A stretch of DNA of 64,000 nucleotides from CAYMQB01 sp964392665 (GTDB lineage: Bacteria; Hydrothermota; E44-bin80): positions 25,597 through 89,596 of the forward strand of contig CAYMQB010000006.1 in assembly GCA_964392665.1 (NCBI GenBank), read 5' to 3'. The notes beneath the pieces are model-generated. The model was given only the letters and a program-made list of their open reading frames with translations, searched no databases and was not told the origin of the DNA. The translations under genes were made by a program, and so were the position numbers. Positions 17,701 to 25,900 of this stretch are shown in pieces; positions within the stretch are counted from its first letter, which is position 1; every line of letters begins with the position of its first letter.

Positions 17701-18166
17701 TGAAGCATTATCTGAAATTATCGAGGAAGTTCAAGAGGTTAACAGGACTTACAAATCGCGTGATTATGCTGCACAAATACTGCTTATGCAAGCAAGGCTT
17801 GCATTAAAGGGAAATGATACAAAGAAAGCAGAAAAATTCTATGATAGCATTTCAGAGGATATGAATGAAACTGAAGATAGAAGTCTTCAGAGGGACATCG
17901 AAATTTTCGGTGGCAGGCTGCTCGGAAGAGCAGGAAGGACACAAGAGGCACTCAAGTACTTCGAAAGGGCTGAAAAACATTGCGAAAAAACAGGCGACAG
18001 ACTTGGTTTTGTTTCAGTATTATACCATAAGGCGGAGTTTCTTAAGGGCAAAGAAGAATTTCAAAAAGCCATTTCTATTCTTCAAAAGATCAGGAGTATG
18101 CTGGAAGAAAGCAGTGCAAAATTGTGGATTGAAAAAATCGAAAGGAGCATCAGCGAAATCCGGTAG
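14780..18166 (+). CDS. Diguanylate cyclase (GGDEF) fused to AAA ATPase and TPR array
   Basis: 1128 residues. The GGDEF domain (about 8-172) has the DDLTKVFNRR entry motif, active-site AGDEF at 87-91 (an accepted variant of GGDEF) and an inhibitory-site RxxD at 78-81, so it should be an active, product-inhibited c-di-GMP synthase. A linker leads to an AAA/STAND-type ATPase (about 188-560) with FIGR entry, Walker A GNIGIGKT at 217-224 and Walker B LLLDDLQW. The remainder (about 590-1128) is at least ten TPR units. No membrane helix. ATP- and partner-dependent control of c-di-GMP output is inferred. Compare the gene at 56544, which has the same ATPase-TPR chassis. Follows the pil terminator; no strong Shine-Dalgarno. 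Confidence 0.88.
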   Translation: MAGEEVLVYIDDLTKVFNRRFLYKQLLQRINQGKSKGEEFTIILMDIDHFKIVNDSFGHLAGDEALQLFSNLLKDSVRKDDLVCRYAGDEFVLILTDSDIKRGIECGNRIIELLNSREFSLTSAGARVKLSVSMGVANFPLDSKDENALLRFADKSLYEAKRRGGGKVVRYKEKESGEDNIELNFGKFIGRSDILSLIKSSTESVVNGESKVFFVKGNIGIGKTRFLREASLYANLLGFKIFIASAVPQKISPPYSLFNLLLRNIQKGYDTKTLQNVFTNLSTLGDTLKWLIPDNEFGIGSVKKNVSELTSESDKHLLFEAVTRFISNVSDLNPLFLLLDDLQWIGEDDIEMLLYFIRNFSGSRILIGGAYRESEVEGERHPLKKAMLALSREGLSEKIDLDPLSDGEIKELISVVLGLWEVPKFVVDFIKGITEGNPLFVIEVLKMLVEKEYIYRTARSWNFFKLTEASLPEKISDLLKEKINLLSSESRKILMSASVIGEHFTLENLRYITGENEGYLIDLLDEALTKGIIVESKGEIGKYRFTYRMIRSVLYNLQSSGKRSLVHKKVGEMLELSQGDNEEFLENLANHFRNAGMEKKAFSYYLLCANKAERMMVYQKAISFYSEMLTLAKKMKKSEMSIFDLYFKLGYLYKRIGKLALAEEFFNDSLKIPEISGDKKAEVLHRKGNIYMRRGKFEVAIDYYKKARESLRNLDSMEAAIIYNDEAIVHLKKGNYTKAFNIAQKALDMLTEEHTREKSHILDTLGEINFFWGKMDEALKFFNGSLALAKKCGLENRIATAYKNIGRVCLEQGKVKDAERFLKIALESAERIGDYYLEVMIYNDLGIVFASENVDRAREYYLKSLNISKRIGDNDGVATIFNNIGDLYLRSIKFEKALNMFEEALRIWENIGKVQAAIIPYLNIGEIFFEQNDFDKALLYIFRAKEKSEEIKYVSGIMHSLFGLSELFFEQGNDEALSEIIEEVQEVNRTYKSRDYAAQILLMQARLALKGNDTKKAEKFYDSISEDMNETEDRSLQRDIEIFGGRLLGRAGRTQEALKYFERAEKHCEKTGDRLGFVSVLYHKAEFLKGKEEFQKAISILQKIRSMLEESSAKLWIEKIERSISEIR

Positions 18167-18204
18167 AAATACATATTGTTTTTAACAGTAACAATTCAAT
18201 CTTC

Positions 18205-18996
18205 CTATACTAAATTCTTTCTTGCGTATTCTATCCCGTTTTTTATAATAGTCTTACCCATAGACGATGTTCTTATTTTTTCTCTTCTCCAGTTAGGATA
18301 ATGTGTCTTCAAAACTGCACGCTCGGGATGTGGCATCATTCCAAGTATTCTACCGCTTGGGTCACATATCCCTGCAATGTTCCCAACAGAGCCATTTGGA
18401 TTGGCGGGATAGCCAGTAAGGTTGCCTTCACTGTCCACATACTGAAGTGCAATCTGGTTATCGCGAAATAATCTTTTAAGTATCTCTTCATTCTTTGTTA
18501 TGAATTTGCCTTCCGTATGTGCAACAGGGATATTAAGAAGTCCGTGAAAGTTTTTTAAAAAAGCAGACTTTCGCGAACTCTTTTTTAGATACACCCATCT
18601 GTCGACGTATCGTGGTTTATCATTAAACGTGAGTGTGACCGACTGTTTGAAATTTCCATCGAATCCCGGTAATATACCCAGTTTCACAAGCACCTGAAAA
18701 CCGTTACAAATACCAAGAATAAGTTTGCCTTTCCGGGAGAAGCTTTTCATCTCTTCTGAAAGGTAGTGTCTTATTTCTGTTGCCCATACCTTTCCAGCGG
18801 CGATATCATCTCCGTAACTAAAACCACCGGGAATAACAAGAATGTGAAACTTGGAAAGTTGTTTTTTCCTTCTCAATAATTCGGTAAAGCCAACTATTTG
18901 AGCATTGGCTCCGGATAGTTCAAATGCAATTTTCGTTTCCAAATCGCAGTTTGTACCAGCAGATTTGAGTATGATTACATTAGGATTTTTCACCAT
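18205..18996 (-). CDS. purQ: Phosphoribosylformylglycinamidine synthase, glutaminase subunit PurQ
   Basis: 263 residues, class I glutamine amidotransferase. The nucleophile is in the motif LGICNGFQVLVKLG (about residue 95), and the His-Glu pair is in MMPHPERAV (about residue 230). It supplies ammonia from glutamine to PurL in the fourth step of purine synthesis (FGAR to FGAM). It overlaps the 3' end of purL by seven bases, so the two are coupled. Somewhat longer than Bacillus PurQ (~227). Confidence 0.94.
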   Translation of the reverse strand: MVKNPNVIILKSAGTNCDLETKIAFELSGANAQIVGFTELLRRKKQLSKFHILVIPGGFSYGDDIAAGKVWATEIRHYLSEEMKSFSRKGKLILGICNGFQVLVKLGILPGFDGNFKQSVTLTFNDKPRYVDRWVYLKKSSRKSAFLKNFHGLLNIPVAHTEGKFITKNEEILKRLFRDNQIALQYVDSEGNLTGYPANPNGSVGNIAGICDPSGRILGMMPHPERAVLKTHYPNWRREKIRTSSMGKTIIKNGIEYARKNLV

Positions 18997-21848
18997 TTAA
19001 TTCTTTCTTTCCATCGGGTTTTCAGAATATTAATATCGACCTCATCGATTTTCTTATCTGCCTTGAACAAAATGAACTTATTTGATTTGAGCACTTTTCC
19101 AAAACAACTGAAAGGTATACCATGCAAAGTGTTTTCGAATTGCCTGCTATCCTTTTCCCGCACTTCCACGATGAATCGAGAGTTTGATTCGCTGAAGAGA
19201 AGTTCGGGATCAGTCAGACTATCCTCTCTCTTGATTTTTTTGAGGTTAATGGATGCTCCAGTTCTTCCTGCAATCATCATTTCCGAAATGGCGACTCCGA
19301 TACCTCCTTCCGAACAATCGTGAATTGACTTAACATATCCTTTTTTTACTGCGCTATAGGTGTTTCTAAGCGTTTTTAATGACAGTTTGAAATTCAATTG
19401 AGGAACGGAATTCCCTATTCTGTTCATTATTTTATAGAAATGTGAACCACCCAACTCCTTTTTCGTGGTACCAATAATATATATCAAGTTTCCCGGTTCC
19501 TTGAAATCGGAAGACGGGACCATATTAACATTATCGCAGATGGTGACGCAGGAAATTAACAAAGTTCCCATTATTGATTTCTTCTTACCTTTCACTTGAA
19601 AAACATTGTTAAGACTATCTTTGCCTGAAATAAAAGGGACCTTCAAGGCAACTGCCGTATCATAGCATCCGTGAGAAGCTCGCATGAGTTCACCCAATAT
19701 TTTCGGGTTTTCAACATCACCCCAGGAAAAATTATCAAGTATCGCTGCCTTTTGTGGATTTCCTCCGCAGGCCACTGCGTTTCTGAGTGACTCCTCTATC
19801 GAAGATGCTGCCATCCAATATGGGTCTATTTTTCCATAGTATGGATTAATACCAGCTGTTATTACGATTCCCCTATTGGAGTCGACAAGTGGTTTCAAAA
19901 CGGCACCGTCGGAAGGACCATCGTTTTGCTTGCCAACAAGTGGTTTTAGTGCACTCATTCCCTGAACCTCATGGTCATACTGTCTTATAACGACTTCTTT
20001 GCTTGCAATGTTGGGATGAGAGAGGAGTTTTAGCAGAATTTTCCGTATGTTAGTTCTACCATTTATTCGAATTTCAGCAAAGCGTTTTCTCTTCCAGGTA
20101 GCTTTTTTGTTCGACTTTGGACATTTGTTGTGGAGAAAATCCATGTTCAGTTCTGCAACCTTTTTGTTCTTGTAAAAAAGTTTCAATTTTCCCGTATCTT
20201 CGAACTTACCGATCGGGGCGAAATCGACATCGTGTTTCAGGAAGATGTTTTTCAATTTTCTAATGTTTTTTTTCGGAACAGAGATAACCATTCTCTCCTG
20301 GGATTCCGATATCCAGATTTCGTCGTACTTGAGTCCCGTATATTTTAAAGGAACTCTGTCCAGATGAACCGATACTCCAAGTTCTTTGCCCATTTCTCCA
20401 ATTGCTGAGGATAAGCCTCCACCTCCACAATCAGTAATTGCCGAATAAAGACCCGCATCCCTTGCTTCCAGTAAAGCGTCAAGTAGTTTTTTTTCGGTAA
20501 TCGGATTTCCAATCTGGACTGCACCGCTCGAAGTCATTTCGGAATTCTCGTTCAATTCTATGGAAGCAAAGGTTACTCCGTGTATACCGTCTTTTCCGGT
20601 TTTCCCTCCAAAAACAACGATAATGTCACCATCATCAGGGGCTTTAAATGACAGGTTTTCGGGGATGATACCCAGACTACCGCAGTAGACAACAGGATTA
20701 TAGAGGTAAGTTCTGTCAAAGATAATTGTTCCATTTACCGTAGGAATTCCCATTTTGTTTCCATAATCCCTGACCCCGGAGACTACGCCCTTGAATACTC
20801 TTTTCGGGTGGAGGACTCCGGAAGGGAGAGTCCCCGTTCGCAAGTTTATTGGAGCAAAGCAAAAAACATCGGTGTTAGCAATAGGTTTTGCACCAAGTCC
20901 TGTCCCAAGCGTATCCCTGATTACACCTCCTATACCTGTTTCAGCACCACCGTAGGGTTCCAGAGCCGATGGGTGGTTGTGTGTTTCCACTTTGAAAGTT
21001 ATGTTAAAATCCTTATTGAATTTCACAATACCTGCATTGTCCGAAAACACGGATACACAGTATTTTTTCCTGACATCCTTGGTTGCTTTAGCTATTGTTG
21101 TCTTAAGGACATTGTCAGTTATTTTCCCATTGTAGCACACATTTCCCTTGAATGTTTTATGGATGCAATGTTCGCTCCAGGTCTGCGCTATTGTTTCAAG
21201 TTCGACATCAGTTGGTTCCCTATTTTCGTTGAGAAAATAACTCTGAATCGTGTTCATTTCCTGCAGATTGAGACTTAAAAGTCCTTTTCTTGAAAGCTCC
21301 ATCAGTTCGCTTTCAGTCTTGCTTGAAATATTTATTTTTCGAACTTCGAGAATAGGGATTTTCCTTGTGTATTCATAATGTGTCTCGTCCTTTAGCCAGA
21401 GTTGAATAATATTATTCATAAGAAGCTTTTTTACAAGGGATTCTATGTTTCTATTTGTTAACCTGCCAACCAATTCATAACGATTTCTTGTTTGAACATT
21501 CTCTATTTCATTAAAACCAACATCTTTGAGAAGCATAGATGTTGTTAGTGCAACTGGATCCATGACGCCTGGAAGATATGCAATTTCTACGAAGGTTCCT
21601 TTCTTGTCTCCGAAGTGGCAAATATGGTCATTGCAAACGAATGTATCTGAAACAGCATCAGATAAAATGTTTTCTGCTATTTCCTCAAGTTTCTTTTTTG
21701 CAAGATGGGTTGCCTTAATGACGAACACTCTTATGAAACGAATTGCTTCGATACCTGCGATATTCTGCTCAACTGCTTCCTTCACGATACCTTCACCGAT
21801 TGGGTCCGCAAGCGATGATTTTGTTGATACCTCTATTCTGTAATTCAT
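18990..21848 (-). CDS. purL: Phosphoribosylformylglycinamidine synthase PurSL (PurS-like domain fused to PurL)
   Basis: 952 residues, longer than stand-alone PurL (~740) because of N-terminal PurS-like material (about 1-170, beginning with the strand RIEVSTKS and containing a second half-repeat). The PurL core follows, with the linker signature TWSEHCIHKTFK near residue 230, the ATP-binding block PYGGAETGIGGVIRDTLG and the second-half block DCGGGGLSSAIGE. It lacks the C-terminal glutaminase domain, which is separate as PurQ. Together they form the FGAM synthase. The gene is 15 bases after an outer-membrane-like protein and has no visible Shine-Dalgarno. No other pur genes lie in the window. 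Confidence 0.93.
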   Translation of the reverse strand: MNYRIEVSTKSSLADPIGEGIVKEAVEQNIAGIEAIRFIRVFVIKATHLAKKKLEEIAENILSDAVSDTFVCNDHICHFGDKKGTFVEIAYLPGVMDPVALTTSMLLKDVGFNEIENVQTRNRYELVGRLTNRNIESLVKKLLMNNIIQLWLKDETHYEYTRKIPILEVRKINISSKTESELMELSRKGLLSLNLQEMNTIQSYFLNENREPTDVELETIAQTWSEHCIHKTFKGNVCYNGKITDNVLKTTIAKATKDVRKKYCVSVFSDNAGIVKFNKDFNITFKVETHNHPSALEPYGGAETGIGGVIRDTLGTGLGAKPIANTDVFCFAPINLRTGTLPSGVLHPKRVFKGVVSGVRDYGNKMGIPTVNGTIIFDRTYLYNPVVYCGSLGIIPENLSFKAPDDGDIIVVFGGKTGKDGIHGVTFASIELNENSEMTSSGAVQIGNPITEKKLLDALLEARDAGLYSAITDCGGGGLSSAIGEMGKELGVSVHLDRVPLKYTGLKYDEIWISESQERMVISVPKKNIRKLKNIFLKHDVDFAPIGKFEDTGKLKLFYKNKKVAELNMDFLHNKCPKSNKKATWKRKRFAEIRINGRTNIRKILLKLLSHPNIASKEVVIRQYDHEVQGMSALKPLVGKQNDGPSDGAVLKPLVDSNRGIVITAGINPYYGKIDPYWMAASSIEESLRNAVACGGNPQKAAILDNFSWGDVENPKILGELMRASHGCYDTAVALKVPFISGKDSLNNVFQVKGKKKSIMGTLLISCVTICDNVNMVPSSDFKEPGNLIYIIGTTKKELGGSHFYKIMNRIGNSVPQLNFKLSLKTLRNTYSAVKKGYVKSIHDCSEGGIGVAISEMMIAGRTGASINLKKIKREDSLTDPELLFSESNSRFIVEVREKDSRQFENTLHGIPFSCFGKVLKSNKFILFKADKKIDEVDINILKTRWKERIKW

Positions 21849-21863
21849 TTTTAGCTATATTAT

Positions 21864-22685
21864 CTACATTCTAAAGCCCAGGGCTGCCCCGTAGTAACCA
21901 AGTGCACCTGACTTACCAAACTCCAGATTCACATCAATAAGCTCTACAGGGACTGCGATGCCAAAGTAAAATTTAGTTAAAGTACCCTGGTTGTATGTTA
22001 TCTCTCCATCGTAATCGTTTATTGTATAGGTTCCATTCATCGATGGAACAAGCCATCCAAATCCTGTGTAAATATCGACAAGAAGGAAAGTTTCTCTTAA
22101 ATCAAGATGGTAAGCAAACGTTGTCATTGTAAGAGAGCAATTCGCTTTATCATGTAACTGTGCATCGGCGAACCTAAATTTTGTAGCAAGTAGCGAACCA
22201 TAATCGAATGAAAACGAAAAACAAGGAATAAATCCCTTATTTTTCAACAGATTCGCCTTAGCAGTCAGAGTGAAACCAAAAGGGGATTTTTCCTTGTATT
22301 TTTTTAGTATTCCAAATAGTGGAGAACCGTATCCTTTTATCGCCGTCTCAATACCGAGAAATCCTTTCCAGGAACCAGTTGGATTAAATCCACTGAAAAT
22401 TCCGAAAGTTCCCTTGAAATAGAACATAGATATGGATGTTTTCACATTTCCTTCACCAACCGGGTTCTTAATGTTACATCCAAGAGCTGTTACTCCAGAT
22501 TCGAGGTTGAAATGTGCTATCCCTCCAAGATAGATTGAGGAATTGAAATTCCCGCCATTAGCAGTAATTCCTAAAGGTTCACTCAGATCGGTGAGAAATG
22601 TTCTCATATCCTGTCGCGTTGGCACGGCAGTAAACAGATTGACGGTAACTGTGAAAATTAGCAAAAATAGAAGTAGAATTTTCAT
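21864..22685 (-). CDS. Predicted outer-membrane beta-barrel-like protein
   Basis: 273 residues. A signal peptide (1-19, ending near LFTA) is followed by alternating polar/hydrophobic strands rich in Gly, Phe and Tyr. The C-terminus reads GALGYYGAALGFRM, ending in a strand that fits insertion by the BAM machinery. Glycine-rich turns such as YLGGIAHFNLESG and TGFGWLVPS resemble proteins of the outer-membrane beta-barrel superfamily. No named family recognised. The ATG overlaps the stop of the small SPW-like gene (ATGA), so it is translated together with it and probably belongs to the sprA transcript. Confidence 0.7.
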   Translation of the reverse strand: MKILLLFLLIFTVTVNLFTAVPTRQDMRTFLTDLSEPLGITANGGNFNSSIYLGGIAHFNLESGVTALGCNIKNPVGEGNVKTSISMFYFKGTFGIFSGFNPTGSWKGFLGIETAIKGYGSPLFGILKKYKEKSPFGFTLTAKANLLKNKGFIPCFSFSFDYGSLLATKFRFADAQLHDKANCSLTMTTFAYHLDLRETFLLVDIYTGFGWLVPSMNGTYTINDYDGEITYNQGTLTKFYFGIAVPVELIDVNLEFGKSGALGYYGAALGFRM

Positions 22686-22855
22686 TTTCCTTCCCCCTTT
22701 TGCTTTAGTTGTCTGGACTTAATACCGGTCCAGATCGAGAATACTACAATAATGAGTCCCATGCAGACATTGTGCCATTTAACGGGTTTGCCAAATAGTA
22801 AGCCTGAATAGGAAATCCAAATCCCCACATATAATAGAACCCAGTTCTGCCACAT
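22682..22855 (-). CDS. 57-residue two-helix membrane protein (SPW-repeat-like)
   Basis: Starts at ATG 22855 behind a strong Shine-Dalgarno (aggagg) and ends in a four-base ATGA overlap with the next gene at 22685. The protein is MWQNWVLLYVGIWISYSGLL as its first helix, then a short polar turn with K-W-H-N, then a second helix (CMGLIIVVFSIWTG) and a basic tail. The W-x-N-W...G-x-W pattern and the repeated W-x-N-x-x-x-G unit resemble half of an SPW-repeat protein; this family call is tentative. The start signal and coupling make it a convincing gene. Function unknown. Confidence 0.75.
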   Translation of the reverse strand: MWQNWVLLYVGIWISYSGLLFGKPVKWHNVCMGLIIVVFSIWTGIKSRQLKQKGEGK

Positions 22856-22906
22856 AATTCCTCCTTTTCATTTTTACAGTTTTTTCCCCACTATCGTTTG
22901 CTTTCA

Positions 22907-25900
22907 CTAGAATTTAAATTCCACCCATACATCCATTCCCGTTGTACTCGATTTTGTGTTTGTTTTCTTGTCGTTCATCATAGAATAATTAGCTATAAGT
23001 CCTCCTGTTATGTTTTCGGAAAAGTTATAGCTAAGACGCGGAGAAAGCATATAATTTATCATATGATTCGTAGGTCCGTCTGGAACGCTTGAGGATGTAG
23101 AATAATTTTTCGAGTAGTTAAAATCCATTGCAGCATCGAGATTACTCGAGAAGTGTATCTTATGTCCGACCCATGGGAGTTTCAAGCCTGATGGTGCTCT
23201 GAATGAATAGGAGACGGAAAAATTGTAACCGGTGGTTTTCGAAGTTGTATTAACTTCCGTAGCTGCAATGCTCTTGGATTTGTTCGTTGAAAAGTTTCCA
23301 GAGATGTTTGTCCGTATATCTCTTAACCAGGTTAACTGGAAGGATGGACCCCAGGAGATGTTATTGGATTCTGATTGAGGTTCGGAGTCAATTTCATTGG
23401 AACCTTTTTCGTCCCTATAATTTACCGATGCTGAAACGCTTTTAAGAACATTGTTCTTTGGAAGGAATTTCGTAACCTGCGGAAATTGTAGTCCGATATC
23501 GGGCCAGGTTGTCGATTTCGATGACTGTTTACTGGTTGGAGTAATGCTAGTGCTCTTATTCTGGGTGAATGATGCATTAAGGGAGAAGAAATTTGCATTA
23601 AGTCCACTTGACGCCGTAAAGTTGTCGGATACGCTTCTATGGTCGTAAGGTGTAATACCCTCTTTGGGTTGTGAATGCTGTATTTCTTTTGGAATCGATT
23701 CGGCGAAACCAAATTGATATTCCCAGGATGGTCTGCTTTTGAGCAAGCCGAATGCCGTCTGTCTGTTTCTGCTGATGGATATATTTGGACGCTTAATATA
23801 GTTGGAAAATTGCTCGAGTTTAATTGCAAACCATCGAGGTGTGCCCGTAACTACCGTCGAGTCTTTTGTCTCATTTCTGATGTGTGTAATCAGCTGTAGA
23901 AGTTTCGGTAATGCAAAATCAAAAAACAGTGAAACAGTATTACTGTTCCCAACATTTCTTACAGGGAAGGAATCAACAACAAGGTTACGGTTGTCAGGTT
24001 TTCTGTCCTCTGTGTAATTCGAGTTGAAAGATAGGTTGGGTTTTGACCAATACCAGAAACTGGGAGAAAAGGAGGAAGAAAAGGATTTGCCGAGGTTTAC
24101 CTGTTCTCCAAATCTCTTTTTGGGAAGGTTGTTCTCATAGTTAATATCGAGATCCCTTGTTCTATCATCACTGTAACTTCCTCTTAGTATGTTGATAGGA
24201 TTATATTGAACGCCATTTGACAGCGTTAAATATCTACTGAGATCGAATGTTGTCATTTTCCAGCCTGTTTCGTAGTTTGTGAATCGACTCGAAAGCGTTT
24301 TATTGTATCCTGTGGTTGAATTAAAACTCCCGGGGAAATAGTTGAAGTCGAACATATTGAAAATTCTTAAAGGTTTGAGTCCGGGTGCAAAGCTATAAGT
24401 TCCTGTTAAACCTCTATTCTTTGTTGAATCGAGGTTTGTGGGATTGAGTGAATAAGAAGTCTTATTGGATGCGTTTATTTTGACGGGGTCTATCAGGATG
24501 TGTGTTAGCAGGTTTGTCGAATTCGAGCCTTTGCTGAAATTGATATTTTCGCTTGTCGAACCATTCATACTCTTTTCTTTTCTTGCCTGTTCACTATCAA
24601 GGATCACATCGGAGCCCGTTTTGTATTTCGGATAGCCAATGGATTTGTTTTGACTATAGGTTAAAGGAATGTTAAATCCCCAGACTTTGGGAAAGAATTT
24701 ACCGAGTGCGAGATTTCCCTGATACTGGTAACTTAGAATATTCGACTGAGTAACCTTGTTCATATTGAGTTGCTGAAAGTCTGCATCGGTTTTTGAAACG
24801 GATCCCGTCAATATTATGAAATCCGCAACTTTCAACTGCGTCGAGATATTCATACTTGTCCCTTTATCCCTTCTTGGTGTGGTTAATCGCAATTCATCAA
24901 TCCACATCTCTCCAGTTATTACCCCGTTGTTTTCATTTACAAATCCAATCTCCAAGTATCTTACATTTGTGAGACTTGGATTTTTCACAAAGGAAAAGTT
25001 ACCCTTCTTGTAATGTGTTGAATCCTCAGGTGCTTCCACCTTGAGATCTGTAAAGGATTTGAAAGGAATTATTATTTCTTCCCAGGAGGTAAGAAGAGTT
25101 TTCTCGAACTGGTAGTAGGTTGCAGAATCACCTCCAATTCTTATGAAGAATTTAACAGGATTACCTTGCTGGCATTTAACATAGAATTTCATATCCTTAT
25201 AAGTTGTATAATTTTCGGCTTTAGTTGTTTGTAAGAAGACCGAACCTTTGTGACGTGGAGAGATGTTCTGGTATTGAAGAACAAGGGATTGTTCCCTTTT
25301 TGGTCTACCGTACTGGTCTTCTCCAGGATCGAATGGAGGTGTGTAATCGGGATTTTCCTCCGTGTTTTTTTGCGTTACAAACAGTTCTTCGTCGGGCAGA
25401 ATACCACTACCAAGGGTGTCAACAGATGAAATACCTTTGTTCTCCCAGGTTGTGCTTGTTATTTCGATCGAGTAAAACTGAAGGCTATCCTGGTGGCTGA
25501 AATTATCAAGCCACAGCCTTACATATTTAACATATTCCCAGTCCATCTGTCCTGATACATTACTAATTGTTGTATCGTCAAGAGGAATTCTAAACAGTTT
25601 CCATCCCTTGCTGGTTTCTTCCGCTATATAATTCGAATCTGGATTCGAAAGAGAAATGGTATATTCGGTATATCTGGAGATCGTATTCAATGAACCGTCT
25701 CTGTCAAGGTCTTCCGAGTCGAGTCTGTTATTATTTTCCGTTCCATTTAATCTGTGGTAGTTTGAATCGTTTATCGTGCCCTCGGGGTAATCGTCGTTGG
25801 CATCATCACCAGAAATGTTATTGGAGTCTTTACCTCTCACGCCGTCCAGACCAGTATCCTCGTAATTTTCTGGATTTTTGTCAAGCAAACCGTCCTTGTT

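Noticed and set aside
18167..18204. Short inverted ttgtt/aacaa between two converging genes
   Set aside because: Stem of only five A/T pairs; too weak for a terminator.
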